The notes under the pieces are model-generated. The model was not told where the DNA came from and did not search any database. It saw only the letters and a list, made by a program, of their open reading frames with translations. Both the position numbers and the translations under genes were made by a program. This document shows positions 51,331-62,800 of a DNA stretch of 64,000 nucleotides, in pieces. The DNA comes from Pauljensenia sp902373545 (lineage in GTDB: Bacteria; Actinomycetota; Actinomycetes; Actinomycetales; Actinomycetaceae). How positions within the stretch are numbered: position 1 is the first letter of the stretch; every line of letters begins with the position of its first letter. The stretch is from positions 1 to 64,000 of the forward strand of contig NZ_JAPWAG010000008.1 in assembly GCF_041432775.1 (NCBI RefSeq), written 5' to 3'.

Positions 51331-52557
51331 ATGGAAGGGAAGCGTTCACAGGCAACAACGTTGGTCTCGCCGCGCAAGGCGCAGGCCTCCCGGCCGCACC
51401 CACTGAAGTCTTTTGTTGGACTGGTCACGCCCACGGGGTGGGCGCTGATCCTCCTCATCACGGTGTCCCTGATCGTGGCGGCCACCATGGGGTGGGTCGA
51501 GGCCTTGGCGTGCGCGCTCGCCGGCTCCGTCGCCCTGGTGCTGGCCGCCACGCGTGTCGCCTGGAAGTCCCCGCACGTCGTCTCGATCCGCGTGCCCAAC
51601 GAGCGCATCGTCGCAGGCCAGACGGCAGTCGGCGAGATCTCGGTGCGTAACGAGCGCGCCCGCTCCGTGCGTGCGGGCATCATCGAGCTGCCGATCGGCA
51701 CGGGCACGGGCGAGTTCGTCGTGCCCCCGCTGGGCGCCCACGAGAAGTGGGAGGAAATGTTCCTCATCTCCTCGCGTCACCGTGGCCTCATCAGCATCGG
51801 CCCAGCGCGCGCCGTGCGCTCCGATGCCCTGGGCCTTTTGCGCCGCGTGCGCGCCTGGGACGAGCCCGTCATCCTGCACGTCCACCCTCGCACCGTGCGC
51901 GTCCCCTTCGACGCGACCGGCTTCCAGCTGGATGTCGAGGGCGTCTCCACCGGCAAGCTGTCCAGCTCGGACGTGTCCTTCCACGCGCTGCGCGACTACG
52001 AGCCAGGCGACGACCGCCGCACCGTTCACTGGCAGTCCACCGCCCGCCTCGGCAAGCTCATCGTGCGCCAGTACGAGGAGACCCACCGGTCCCACCACGT
52101 CATCGTCCTGGACACCTCCCGCGACGCCTGGGATCACGACTCCTTTGAGACCGCCGTGTCGGTTGCGGGCTCGCTCGGCCTGGCGAACCTGCGCGAGTCG
52201 CGCCCGGTGTCCGTGACGACGACCGAGTCGTGGCTGCCCTCCTCGGTCGCCATGCGTCTGCTGGATTCCCTCTCCGAGGTCTCCTTCTCGTCCTTCGGCG
52301 ACCTGGCCCTTCGCGTGCGCGAGGCCGTGGCTCAGCGCCCCGGCGTCTCTGCCCTGACGCTGATCGTCGGTCCGCAGACGAGCGACGCGGACGCCGCCCA
52401 CCTGGCTCGCCTGGCGCCCATCGACGTGCCCGTGTCCATCATCCGTATCGGCGCGGACAATGTGCGCGCCCGCCGAGACCTCGGCCGAGGAGTCCTCCTC
52501 GACTGTGCAACCCTGGATGACCTGCCGCGCATTATCGTCGCCGGGGGTCTGGCATGA
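51331..52557 (+). CDS. DUF58 membrane protein 1
   Basis: About 408 residues. Two N-terminal membrane segments (near 30-75) are followed by a beta-rich region and the DUF58 hallmark LRDYEPGDDRRTVHWQSTAR near residues 225-245, then a VWA-like fold with HHVIVLDTSRDAWDHDSF in the MIDAS position. Only part of the metal-site DxSxS pattern is kept (DTSRD). Such proteins are the usual partners of MoxR ATPases. The start ATG is chosen; GTG one codon earlier is also possible. It overlaps the next gene by four bases (ATGA), so expression is coupled. It is highly similar to 62970-64000. Confidence 0.9.
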   Translation: MEGKRSQATTLVSPRKAQASRPHPLKSFVGLVTPTGWALILLITVSLIVAATMGWVEALACALAGSVALVLAATRVAWKSPHVVSIRVPNERIVAGQTAVGEISVRNERARSVRAGIIELPIGTGTGEFVVPPLGAHEKWEEMFLISSRHRGLISIGPARAVRSDALGLLRRVRAWDEPVILHVHPRTVRVPFDATGFQLDVEGVSTGKLSSSDVSFHALRDYEPGDDRRTVHWQSTARLGKLIVRQYEETHRSHHVIVLDTSRDAWDHDSFETAVSVAGSLGLANLRESRPVSVTTTESWLPSSVAMRLLDSLSEVSFSSFGDLALRVREAVAQRPGVSALTLIVGPQTSDADAAHLARLAPIDVPVSIIRIGADNVRARRDLGRGVLLDCATLDDLPRIIVAGGLA

Positions 52558-55232
52558 GCAGCAATACGAACACCAAGCCCCGCGCTCAGCGCATCGACTC
52601 TCAGGACGAGGCCACCTCCGGCCCGCCCGTCAAGACTGACCGCCACTCGGTGCAGGAGCCCACGCAGCCGGGCACGCAGAGGGACCCCGGGCCGCGAGCT
52701 GACACGTACACGCCCAGGCTCAAGACGACGCGCAACCGCCTGCTGACGATCACGCAGCGCTTCGCGTCCTTCCGCACGCGCATGCCGATGTGGTCGCTGG
52801 CGGTCCTCGCGGTCCTCTTCGTCGGACCGGTCGCCGCCTTTGAGCCCGTCTTCGGCGGGGGAGTGGGCGCCATCGCCGCCGGCGCTGGCGTCGCGTGCGG
52901 CCTCGCGATCGCTTTCGCGTCGACCAAGTGGCGCTGGGACGCGATCACGACGGCCCTGGCCGTCCTGGCCGCATACTTCCTGCTGGGCAGCGCCGCCGCC
53001 CTGCGCTCCGAAGCCCTCTTTGGCGTTCTGCCCACCGGCAAGACCCTCCAGGTCATGGTCCTGGGCTCCTTCCGTGCGTGGAAGGACCTGCTGACGCTGA
53101 CCGCGCCCGTGTCCGCATACTCGGGCCCGGCCCTCGTGCCGTGGATGTGCGGCCTCCTGTTCGCGTCGGCGGCCGGATTGATCACGGCCCGCGCCGGTCG
53201 CGCCCTCCTGGGCTCCGTTCCGGTCATCGTGATGGGCGCGATCGCCCTGTTCTTTGGCCTGTCCGGCCAGCCGCTGCCCGTGTGGTCGATCCTGATCTGG
53301 TGGGGCGTTCTGGCTGCCTGGTGGGCCGTGGCCGCCCAGTATCAGCGCATCACGCTGGGTCAGGACGTGCTCGTGGGCCGTTCCGGGACGCGCGGCACCG
53401 AGAACACACTCGGGCGCAGCTCCCGCTCCACCGTCTACGTGGGCACGCGCGTCGTCGGCGCTCTCCTCATGCTCGCGATCTCCGTGGGCATCGCCCTGCC
53501 CGCCGCCTCCTTCCTGGGTCGCTCGAGCACGCGCGTCGTCGGCCGCGACCTGGTCGAGCCGCCCCTGGACATTCAGGCCTACCCCTCGCCCATGGCCTCG
53601 TTCCGCCACTACACGACGGACCTGAAGGACGAGACGCTCATCACCGTCTCCGACCTGCCCGAGGGCCAGCGCGTGCGCATCGCCGCGATGGACGTCTACG
53701 ACGGCACAACCTTCGGCATGTCCGATACCCGAGGCGACGGCCACTCCGGCTACATCCCCGTCGAGACGACCATCCCCGGCCGCGCGGTCGGCGACGCGGT
53801 TGCGACCGTGTCGACGACCGGCATGTCCGGCCCGTGGGTGCCCGTCCTGGGAACCCCCTCGCAGCTCACCTTCAGCGGCGCGAACGCGGGCGCGCAGAAG
53901 GACGGCCTTTTCGTCGACACATGGGCCAACGCCGCGCTGACGACAGGGCCCACCGCGACGATGTCCTACGACGTGCGGACCACGTTCGCGCCCGCCGTGC
54001 GCGACGAGGACCTGTCCGCGCTGGCCGTCATGCCCAACACGTCGAAGGACACGCACGTGCCCGACGGCGTCGTCACCATGGCCTCGGACCTGACGCAGAA
54101 CGCCTCGACCTCCCTGGGCGCGGCCCGCGCGATCGAGCACCACCTGTCGACCCACGGCTACTACCTCAACGAGAACACGCAGTTCTCGCGTCCCGGCGTG
54201 CGCGCCGACCGACTCGAGCGCATGCTCTCCGGCGACGAGAATCTGATCGGCGACGACCAGCAATACACGGCCCTCATGGCGCTGATGCTCCACCAGCTGG
54301 GCATTAACGCGCGCGTCGTCATGGGCGCGTACCCCGAGGGTGGCTCCCAGGGGGGCGCCGCCTCCCTGCGTGGCTCCGACATCCGCGCGTGGGTCGAGGT
54401 CGAGTTCGAGGGCGGCGTGTGGGCCGTTTTCGATCCCACGCCCCCGCGCGACCACACGCCCCAGACGCAGGTCCCCGAGCCTCGCAGCGTGCCGCGCCCG
54501 CAGGTCCTCCAGCCGCCGGAGCCCCCGGAAGCTCCGGCCGAGCTGCCGCCGACGACACGGGACCAGAACGCCGACCCCGTCAAGCCGCCCACCGACGGCT
54601 TCCCCTGGGGTGTCGTCGCAGGCGTCGCGGGCGGGTTGCTGCTGTTGCTCGTGCCCCCGCTGGCGATCCTGGCCTACAAGGCCGCGCGCCGGCGCCACCG
54701 CCGCCGCTCCGCCGCCGCCAACGCGCTGATCGGCTCGTGGGATGAGGTCGTGGACCTGGCCGCCGACTCCGGCCTGTCCATCGAGGTTGGACGCACGCGC
54801 CAGGAGACCGCCTGGTCGCTGGCCTCGCAGTGGAACCTCGGCGAACACCCGGGCGACCCCTTCACCCTGGTGACGGGCGAAGTGCGCCACGGCGACGACG
54901 GGTCGATCGACTCGGTTGAGTTCGACGAGGCCTCGGCCACCAAGGGCCGTTACGTGATCGATGGGTGGAGCCGTTTCGGAGACGACGTGCCGACCCCGGT
55001 CGTCATCGCCCGCTACGCGGACGTCGCGGATTTCGCCTATCACGGTGCCTCGCGCGACCGTGCCCGCGACGCGTGGATGCAGGTGAACGACCTGCGCTCC
55101 CAGGTGGGCAAGAACGCCGGTTTCTTCCCGCGTATTCGCCACGCGTTGTCCCTGCGCTCGCTGCGTATGCGCCGTAAACTGCGTCTGAGCGCAGCGGTTG
55201 CGCGCACGATGCAGGAGGGCGGCGAGAAGTGA
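52554..55232 (+). CDS. Transglutaminase-like (TgpA/DUF3488-type) membrane protein, catalytic residues missing
   Basis: 892 residues. After a cytoplasmic tail come six or seven membrane segments (about 80-330), an outer region with a transglutaminase-like fold (about 540-635), a Pro-rich linker, one more helix (about 683-705) and a cytoplasmic C-terminal domain. Family members carry G-x-C-x-x-[FY]-A, HAWVEV and FDPTP. Here the first reads GDDQQYTA with Asp568 in place of Cys, the second reads RAWVEV with Arg611 in place of His, and only Asp627 (FDPTP) remains. The fold looks intact but the protease/transglutaminase triad is lost, so a binding or scaffold role is likely. Overlaps both neighbours by four bases. 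Confidence 0.88.
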   Translation: MSSNTNTKPRAQRIDSQDEATSGPPVKTDRHSVQEPTQPGTQRDPGPRADTYTPRLKTTRNRLLTITQRFASFRTRMPMWSLAVLAVLFVGPVAAFEPVFGGGVGAIAAGAGVACGLAIAFASTKWRWDAITTALAVLAAYFLLGSAAALRSEALFGVLPTGKTLQVMVLGSFRAWKDLLTLTAPVSAYSGPALVPWMCGLLFASAAGLITARAGRALLGSVPVIVMGAIALFFGLSGQPLPVWSILIWWGVLAAWWAVAAQYQRITLGQDVLVGRSGTRGTENTLGRSSRSTVYVGTRVVGALLMLAISVGIALPAASFLGRSSTRVVGRDLVEPPLDIQAYPSPMASFRHYTTDLKDETLITVSDLPEGQRVRIAAMDVYDGTTFGMSDTRGDGHSGYIPVETTIPGRAVGDAVATVSTTGMSGPWVPVLGTPSQLTFSGANAGAQKDGLFVDTWANAALTTGPTATMSYDVRTTFAPAVRDEDLSALAVMPNTSKDTHVPDGVVTMASDLTQNASTSLGAARAIEHHLSTHGYYLNENTQFSRPGVRADRLERMLSGDENLIGDDQQYTALMALMLHQLGINARVVMGAYPEGGSQGGAASLRGSDIRAWVEVEFEGGVWAVFDPTPPRDHTPQTQVPEPRSVPRPQVLQPPEPPEAPAELPPTTRDQNADPVKPPTDGFPWGVVAGVAGGLLLLLVPPLAILAYKAARRRHRRRSAAANALIGSWDEVVDLAADSGLSIEVGRTRQETAWSLASQWNLGEHPGDPFTLVTGEVRHGDDGSIDSVEFDEASATKGRYVIDGWSRFGDDVPTPVVIARYADVADFAYHGASRDRARDAWMQVNDLRSQVGKNAGFFPRIRHALSLRSLRMRRKLRLSAAVARTMQEGGEK

Positions 55233-56761
55233 GTCCAGCGGTCGCGGGCATGCGTGGCCCCCAGATCCCAGGTTTCCGATGGGTGCGCCCTCTGGGGCAG
55301 GGCGGTTTCGCCGACGTATTCCTGTACCGACAGGAGCTGCCCAGCCGTGACGTGGCGATCAAGGTCGTGCGCGCGCAGGGCGACGAGCGTGGCACCCTCG
55401 AGCTGCACCGCGAGGCCGACGCGATGACGCTGCTGGCCGGGCACCCCTCGGTCGTCGAGCTGCACGGCGTGGGCACCACCGCGGATGGGCGCGCCTACCT
55501 GGTCATGGAGTACTGTCCGGTCGCGGATCTGCTCACGCAGGTGCGCGCCCGGCCGATGTCCCTGGAGACGGCCCTGGAGACGATGATCAAGGTCTGCGGC
55601 GTCGTGGAAATGTTCCACCGCCAGGGCTACGTGCATCGCGACATCAAGCCGTCGAACATCATGCTGGACGCCTACGGCAAGCCTGTTCTCGCAGACTTTG
55701 GCGTGGCCTCGAGGATAGGCAAGTTGGAGGTTGGCGCCTTCGACGGTTTCTCGGTGCTGTGGGCGCCCCCGGAGCAGCAGGACGTCAATTCCCCTGCGGC
55801 ACCGACGCAGGACGTGTGGGCGTTGGCCTCGACGATGTGGACGTTTATTACGGGCCGCAGCCCCTTCGAGGACCCGATTGGTGACAACTCGGCGGCGTCG
55901 ATCGCCAACCGTGTCCAGCGTGGGCGCATGCGCGGCCTGGGGCGCGCGGATGCCCCGCCGGAGCTGGAGCGCGTGCTGCGCGCGGCGATGGCGATTAACC
56001 CGGATGAGCGCACCCCCACGGCTATGGCGTTTGGCCAGGGCCTCCAGCGCGTCCAGAAGGAGCTGGGCTACGCGCGCACCGAGATGGAGATCAAGGAGAA
56101 GCGCTCCAAGAGCACCGCCGCTCCCTCCGGCGACCAGAAGACGCGCCTGCGTGGCGCCCCCGTCATCGACCCGGATAAGACGCGCGTGCGCTCGTCGTTC
56201 TACTCCTTCGAGGGTGGGGCGGGCTCGGGTGGCGTCGAGGCCGTGGCTGATTCCTGGAAGATCGATCGTTCCGCCCAGGCGGCCGAGGCCTCGGCTGGGC
56301 GCGTGGTCGACGATCCGTCCGCCTCCAAGCGGGGCATGAGCCCCGTGGCCGCTGTGGGGTTGGCGCTGCTGGCTGCGGTGATTGCCGCCGGCCTGGTGGT
56401 GGGCATCTTGCGCGGCGAGGGCACCTTCACGCGCATCACCCCCGAGTCCGAGTCGACGACGGCGTCGGCGGGCGCGGGTGACCCATTGGGATCGGCGCCG
56501 CCGGAAGTGACGCAGCTGACGGGCGTGTATGCGGGCGGAACTGTGACGTGGACGTGGACGCTGCCCGATGGCCTAGCCAAGGCAGATGTGACCTACTCCT
56601 ATGAAGCGACGAATCCGTCGGACACGACGCGCGGCAGCGTCGAGGAGGCGACGGTGAGTGTGGATGCGGTCGCCGGCGAAAACTGTATGGAAATCTCTAC
56701 GGTCTCACGTTCGTCCGGGCGCATGTCTGATCCCATGCGGGCGTGCGTGACCGTTCCCTGA
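55229..56761 (+). CDS. Receptor-type Ser/Thr protein kinase
   Basis: 510 residues, GTG start overlapping the previous stop (GTGA). The N-terminal kinase domain has the glycine loop GQGGFADV (23-30), Lys45 in VAIKVV, the catalytic HRDIKPSN (136-143), DFG (156-158) and APPEQ as the APE-type motif. A Lys/Ser/Thr-rich juxtamembrane segment runs to about 365. One helix lies at about 370-394, then an outer domain of about 115 residues with two cysteines (ENCMEIS, MRACVTV). No PASTA repeats, so it is not the PknB type. Eukaryotic-like kinases with MoxR/DUF58/transglutaminase genes recur in actinobacteria. Likely substrates are neighbours in this cluster, by position only. Confidence 0.93.
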   Translation: MSPAVAGMRGPQIPGFRWVRPLGQGGFADVFLYRQELPSRDVAIKVVRAQGDERGTLELHREADAMTLLAGHPSVVELHGVGTTADGRAYLVMEYCPVADLLTQVRARPMSLETALETMIKVCGVVEMFHRQGYVHRDIKPSNIMLDAYGKPVLADFGVASRIGKLEVGAFDGFSVLWAPPEQQDVNSPAAPTQDVWALASTMWTFITGRSPFEDPIGDNSAASIANRVQRGRMRGLGRADAPPELERVLRAAMAINPDERTPTAMAFGQGLQRVQKELGYARTEMEIKEKRSKSTAAPSGDQKTRLRGAPVIDPDKTRVRSSFYSFEGGAGSGGVEAVADSWKIDRSAQAAEASAGRVVDDPSASKRGMSPVAAVGLALLAAVIAAGLVVGILRGEGTFTRITPESESTTASAGAGDPLGSAPPEVTQLTGVYAGGTVTWTWTLPDGLAKADVTYSYEATNPSDTTRGSVEEATVSVDAVAGENCMEISTVSRSSGRMSDPMRACVTVP

Positions 56762-56821
56762 CCAACCGGATGGATCTTTCCGGCGCGTAGCACGTCACGC
56801 TTTCAGCCTATGCTTATGCGG

Positions 56822-56827
56822 TAGGCT
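56822..56827 (+). promoter_or_regulatory. Putative -10 of the second giant gene
   Basis: TAGGCT, about 54 bases before the chosen GTG. It suggests that the second half of the cluster has its own promoter. Confidence 0.4.
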
Positions 56828-56880
56828 GGTCGAAAACCTGTATCTCCAAGGTGTTAGTTGTCGGGAAAGTGGTGAGCGTC

Positions 56881-59800
56881 GTGGCGAAAAGTGACCGCAT
56901 GATGCACCTGTTGCGTCGGGCGACGCGTCGCTTCCCTGCCATCACCGTTGTGCTCCTGACGGCCATCCTTGTTCTTGTCGCCTTCCTGCATCGGGGCATC
57001 GAGGTCACCGAACTCGACGTGGACGACGGCGGCATCTGGGTCGCGAAGGGCGCGGACCTGTCGCTGGGCCACCTCAACTACGACGCGCTGACCTTCGACG
57101 GATTCGTGTCGACCCCCAGCGCCCAGGTCGCCCTCGGGCAGGACGGGCGCACCGTGACAATCGGCGACGAGACAACCCATTCCGTGGCCTCCGTCGATGT
57201 CGCCGCCATGAAGCTGGGCGGAGCTAGCACCGTTCCAGAGGGCTCGCGCGTCGTTCAGGGCGCCTCGACGATCGCAGTCCTGGACTCACTGGCCGGCTAC
57301 CTGTGGGTGGGAGAGGCCAATCGTCCCGACGCCATCAAGTACGAGGACACCTCGGCCATCGCCGACGGCCTAGCCGACGGCATCGTGACCGTCTCAACCG
57401 GCGGCACTGTCTTCGCCTACGCGCCGCAGTACGCCACGCTCACCACGGTCACCCGTGCGGGCTCGACGTGGTCCACCACCAAGGCGACCCTCAGCGGCAT
57501 GTCGGTGGGCGACGACCTGTCTATCACCGCCGTGGGTGATAAACCCGTCATCTACGACGCGACGACCAACACGCTCGTCCTGCCGGGCGGGCGCACCCGC
57601 GCCCTCGACGCCGACGGTGTTGCACCCGGCGCGGTCCTCCAGATGCCCGGGCCGGCCTCGTCCTCCGTGCTCCTGGCGACACCGGACTCCCTGGTGAGCG
57701 TCCCCCTCAACGGCTCCGCCCCCACGGTGACCCCCGCGCAGGAGGGCACCTCCATCTCGGGCACTCCGGCCCCGCCCGCCTTCCACCAGGGCTGCGCGTA
57801 CGGCGCCTGGTCCTCCTCGGGCGCGGCGCTGCGTCAATGCGAGTCCGGCCTGACCCGCTACACGAGCGTCGAGCGCCTGGCCGCCTCCAAGCACCCCCTC
57901 TTCCGCGTCAACCGAACCCGCATCGTCCTCAACGACATCGAAGACGGGACCGTGTGGCTGCCCGAACGCGACATGATCATGATCGACACCTGGGACGAGG
58001 ACAACCCCGACGAGTCCCAGTCCTCCTCCGAGGATCAAAACCCCGACCTGCTCGAACAGATCAGCGACCCCAAGCGCGACCAGAAGAACACGCCGCCCAC
58101 CGCCGTCGACGACGAGTTCGGCGTGCGGCCCGGCAAATCAACGCTCCTGCCCGTCCTCCAAAACGACTCCGACTCCGACGGCGACGTGCTCACCGCCGAG
58201 CCGATGTCCCAGCCTTCCTTCGGCTCCGTCGTCGTCACGCGCGGCGGACGCGCCCTACAGATCACAGGCGTCGCCGACGACGCGGAAGGCTCCAGCTCCT
58301 TCACCTACTCCGCGTCCGACGGCCTGGCCTCGGCGACCGCGAACGTATCCCTGCGTGTCCACCCCTGGAGCGAAAACGCCGGGCCCAAGCGCGTCCACGA
58401 CGCCAGCGTCAAACTCGGCGCGGGCGCCCAAATCGAATACAACGTGCTGGCCGATTGGATCGACCCCGACGGTGACCAGATCTTCCTCGAGCGCGCCGAG
58501 GGCTCCGAGGGCCTGTCGGTCCAGTTCTCCGAGGACGGGACCGTCTCGATCCACGACCTCGGCGGCGGCCCCGGGCCTCGTCAGGTCACCCTGTCCGTGT
58601 CCGACGGCTGGATCACTACCGAGGGTGAGCTCACTGTCCTCGTGCAGGAAAACGGCAACATCGCGCCCATCGCGAACGCTGACTTCTACGTCACGCGCGT
58701 CTCCGAACCCCTCATCGTCGCGCCCCTGGCCAACGACACCGACCCCAACGGGGACGTGCTCGCGCTGACCAAGGTGTCGACCGCGCCCGCCTCGACGACC
58801 CTCGTGCCCGACCTGGAGCTGGGCACCGTGACCTTCACGGCCTCGCAGGTGGGCTCCTACGAGTTCACCTACACAGTCAGTGACGGGCCCGAGGCCGTCG
58901 TCGGCGTCGTGCGCGTCGACGTCGTATCGGGCGACGAGCATGCGGCCCCCGTCGCCGAGGACGATATCGCCATCCTGCCCTCCGGCGGCTCCGCCCTGGT
59001 CGCGCCCCTGGCCAACGACACCGACCCCTCCGGCGGCGTCCTCGTCGTCCAGTCCATCGAGGTCGACTCAGACTCGGGCATCGAGGTCGCCCTCATCGAC
59101 CGCCACCTCCTGCGGGTGACGGCCCCGGCAGGCCTCGACGACGTCGCGCGCTTCACCTACACCGTCTCGAACGGCTCCGGCTCGGCCACGGCCTCGGTCG
59201 CCGTCATCCCGACGCTCGCCAAGGACGACCGCGCCCCCCTCGAACTACAAAACGACTCCGCGAAGGTGCGCGTGGGCGACATCGCCTCGATCCCGGTCCT
59301 GGCGAACGACCACTCCCCGTCGGGCCTGGCGATGAGCGTCTCCTCGACCCTGTCGGGCACGGTCGACTCCGTCTACGGCCACGCCTTCGTCACCGGAAAC
59401 CTGGTGCGCTTCGAGGCCTTGGACACGACCGGCCGCGTCGACGTGACCTACACGGTCACGGACTCGGCCGGCAATACGGCCAGCGCCGTCGCGAGCTTCA
59501 ACGTGATCGGCGCCGACCAGGCGAACTCCGCGCCCCAGCCCAAGGCACTGACGGCCTGGGCCAGCGCCGGGCAGACCATGCGCATCCCCGTGCCCCTCAA
59601 CGGCATCGACCCCGACGGTGACTCGGTGACCCTGGTTGGTATCGACCAGCCGCCGACAATGGGCACGGCCACGCTGGGCACCGAATGGATCGAATACACG
59701 CCCGGCGAGAACGCGTCCGGCACGGACGTCTTCACCTACACGGTCGAGGACCGCTTGGGCCGCCAGGCCAAGGCCCGCGTGCGCGTGGGCGTCGCCCCGC

Positions 59801-62800
59801 CCTCCGAGCTCAACCACAACCCCGTGGCCCTGCCCGACGTCATCAAAGCCAGGCCCTCGCGCACGGTCGAGGTCAACGTCCTGTCCAACGACGTCGACCC
59901 CGACGGCGACACGTTGAAGCTACGCGAGGGATCCCTGGAATCCTCCAACGACCAGGTCAGCGCCACCGTCGTGTCCCCGACGTCCGTGGCCGTCACGACC
60001 CCCGCGCAGACCAACCCCTTCGTCGTCACCTACGTCGTCGAGGATGGACGAGGTGGCTCCGCGACCGGTCAGCTGACCGTCAACGTCGAGGCCGACGCGC
60101 CCCTCATGGCGCCGATCGCTCGTGACGACGTGGTCTCGCTGTCCGACGTGCCGCGCGACGGAGCCCCGGTCACGGTGAACGTGCTGGCAAACGACGAGGA
60201 CCCCGACGGCTCCCTCGCAGACCTGTCGATCGCGTCGAACGCCGACGGAGTCAGCGTGGACAACACGGCCCACACGGTGACGGTGACCCCCGAGACGGAC
60301 CGGCGCCTCGTCGTCTACTCGATCACGGATCAGGACGGCCTGTCCTCCTCGGCCGTCGTCTCGGTGCCCGGCGCGCAACGCAAGGTCCCCGCCGTCAACC
60401 CCTCGCGCATCCCGATCCGCCTCAAGGCGGGTGAGACGAAGACGCTGACGCTGGACGACTACGTGCTGGTCAAGCGCGACGCGCACGCCTACATCCGCGA
60501 CACGTCGACCGTGCGCGGGGGCGCCGGCCTGACGAACCTGAACGCGGACGAAAGCTCGATCTCCTTCACGGTCGAAGCCAGCTACGTGGGTAAGACCTAC
60601 ATCAACGTGGAGGTCTTCGACGGGCGTGAGGGTGACGACTCCGCGACCTCCGCGTCGCTGACGCTGCCGATCCAGGTCGAGGCCACCCAGAACCACCCGC
60701 CGACGATCACGCCGACGGTCATCCGCGTCGCATCGGGCGAAGAGACGACCGTGGACCTGCCGCTCATGGTCAGCGACCCCGATACCCCAGACCCGGCCTC
60801 GTTCACCTACCGGGTGTCCGACATCCCCTCGGGAATCACCGTCACCCACTCCTCCGATACACAGCTGCGTGTCAGCGCAGCGGCCGGCACGAAGTCCGGT
60901 ACGGCGGGCTCGCTGACGCTGAGCGTCGACGACGGATCGGGGGCCGCGGTCAGCGCGAAGGTGCCGATCGAGGTCGTCGCCTCGACGCGCCCGCTCATCC
61001 AGACCTCGCTCGCGCAGATCATCGCCGACGCCGGGTCCACCGTGAACGTCGACCTGACGCAGTACACGACCAACCCGTTCCCGGATACGCCGATCACGAT
61101 CCAGCGCGCCACCGTCGAGGTCGGCGAGGGCACCGTGGACCCCCAGGGCACGGTCCTGGCCGTGAGCCCGCGCGCGGGCTTCCACGGGAACATGGTGATC
61201 GTCTACCGGGTCATGGACAAGACACTGGAGTCCTCGCGTACCGTCGAGGGGCGAGTCTCGGTGACCGTGCGCGACCGTCCCAACGCCCCTGAGAACGTTC
61301 ATGCCACCGCGACGGGTCCGGGCCGTGCCTCCGTGTCCTTCACACCCGGCGCCGACAACGGCGCGCGCATCACCGAATACCTGGTGACGAGCTCGCATGG
61401 GGGCACCACGAAGTGCGAGCAGACCGTGTGCGACGTGAGCGGTCTGACCAACGGCGAGCGGCACTCCTTCACGGTCGTCGCGCGCAACGCGGTGGGCGAC
61501 TCCGACGCGTCCGCCCCCTCCAGCGAGGTCCTCGTTGACGTGACGCCGGAGCGCATGAGCACGCCGTCGTTGTCCCCCGGTGACGGCTCACTGGACGTGA
61601 CGTGGAGCGCGCCCAACAACGAGGGCTCCCCGATTACCTCCTACGAGATCACGCTCAACGGCAGCGACGGCTCTACCCGCCAGGAGAGCGCGGGGGCCGG
61701 CCTGACGAAGACGACGGTGAGCAACCTTGAGAACGGTGTCACCTACTATGTGTCGATCGTTGCGCGCAACAGTGCCGAGAAGCAGGCCGAGTGGTCGGAG
61801 AAGGCCACCGGCACGCCGCACGGTAAACCCGACACGCCCAGCAACGTGGGCCTTGAGCACGTGGGGTCCTCGCGTGACGGATCCACCGGTTCCGTCGTGA
61901 TCTCCTGGTCTCTGGGCAAGTCCGGTGGCAGCGACTGGGGGCCGACGACCGTGACCGTGGACAACAAGCCCAAGACGGTCGACGGTGGCACCACCTCCGT
62001 TCAGTTCGACGGGGTTTCGGCCAGCTCCTCGCTGACCGTCAACGTCGACGTATCGAACGCGGAGGGCGACCACGCCTCCTCGGGAGACAAGTCGTTCTCG
62101 CTGCTCACCGTCCCCATGCCGATCAGCGCCCCGAGGCTGGAGGGCACCGGCTATGCCGGTCAGCTGCGGGTCTCGGGCCTCAGTAAGGCCGCGGGGAACG
62201 GATTCTCCAGCTCCGAGTTGACCCTGCGCTACGCCTCGACGTCCGACGGCTGTTCCTCCGGCTCGGAGATCAGCGACGGCGCGGTGATCGAGGGCAACGG
62301 CATCTCGGCGCGCACCTACTACTTCTGCCAGGTCGGGACCGCGACCTCGGGCACCCCGGTGTCCTCGAGCCCCGTGTCCGCGCAGGGCCAGCCGACTGCT
62401 CCTCCGAACGTGTCGGGCGTGACGATCGCGAAGGCGGGCCCGGGAGCGGTGACGGTCAACGTCGCCGTCGCCGAGGCCTACCCGGCCATCACGTCGATGA
62501 CGGTGACCGTGGGCGGAAAGACGGTCACGATGACGGGACGCACGAGCGAGACGGTGACGGGCCTGACCGAGGGTGCCTCGGTGAGTGCCCACGTCGTGGC
62601 CAAGAACAGCGAGGGCGAGGCCTCGGCTGACTCGACCTCGACGACGACCGAGCTGAGTGTGTCCCCGACGTGGGTCGAGACCTGCTCGCCGGACGTGGCC
62701 ACCCAGGTGCCTGGCGGGCAGACGTGCCACACGTTCTCCCTGTCCGCGCCCGGTTACGTCTCCGACGTGTCGGTGCCGCACGTGTGTCAGGTTTCCTCCG

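Noticed and set aside
52332..55142. Open frame of 936 codons antisense to the transglutaminase-like gene
   Set aside because: Composition-driven shadow; the plus-strand gene overlaps its neighbours neatly and has clear domains.
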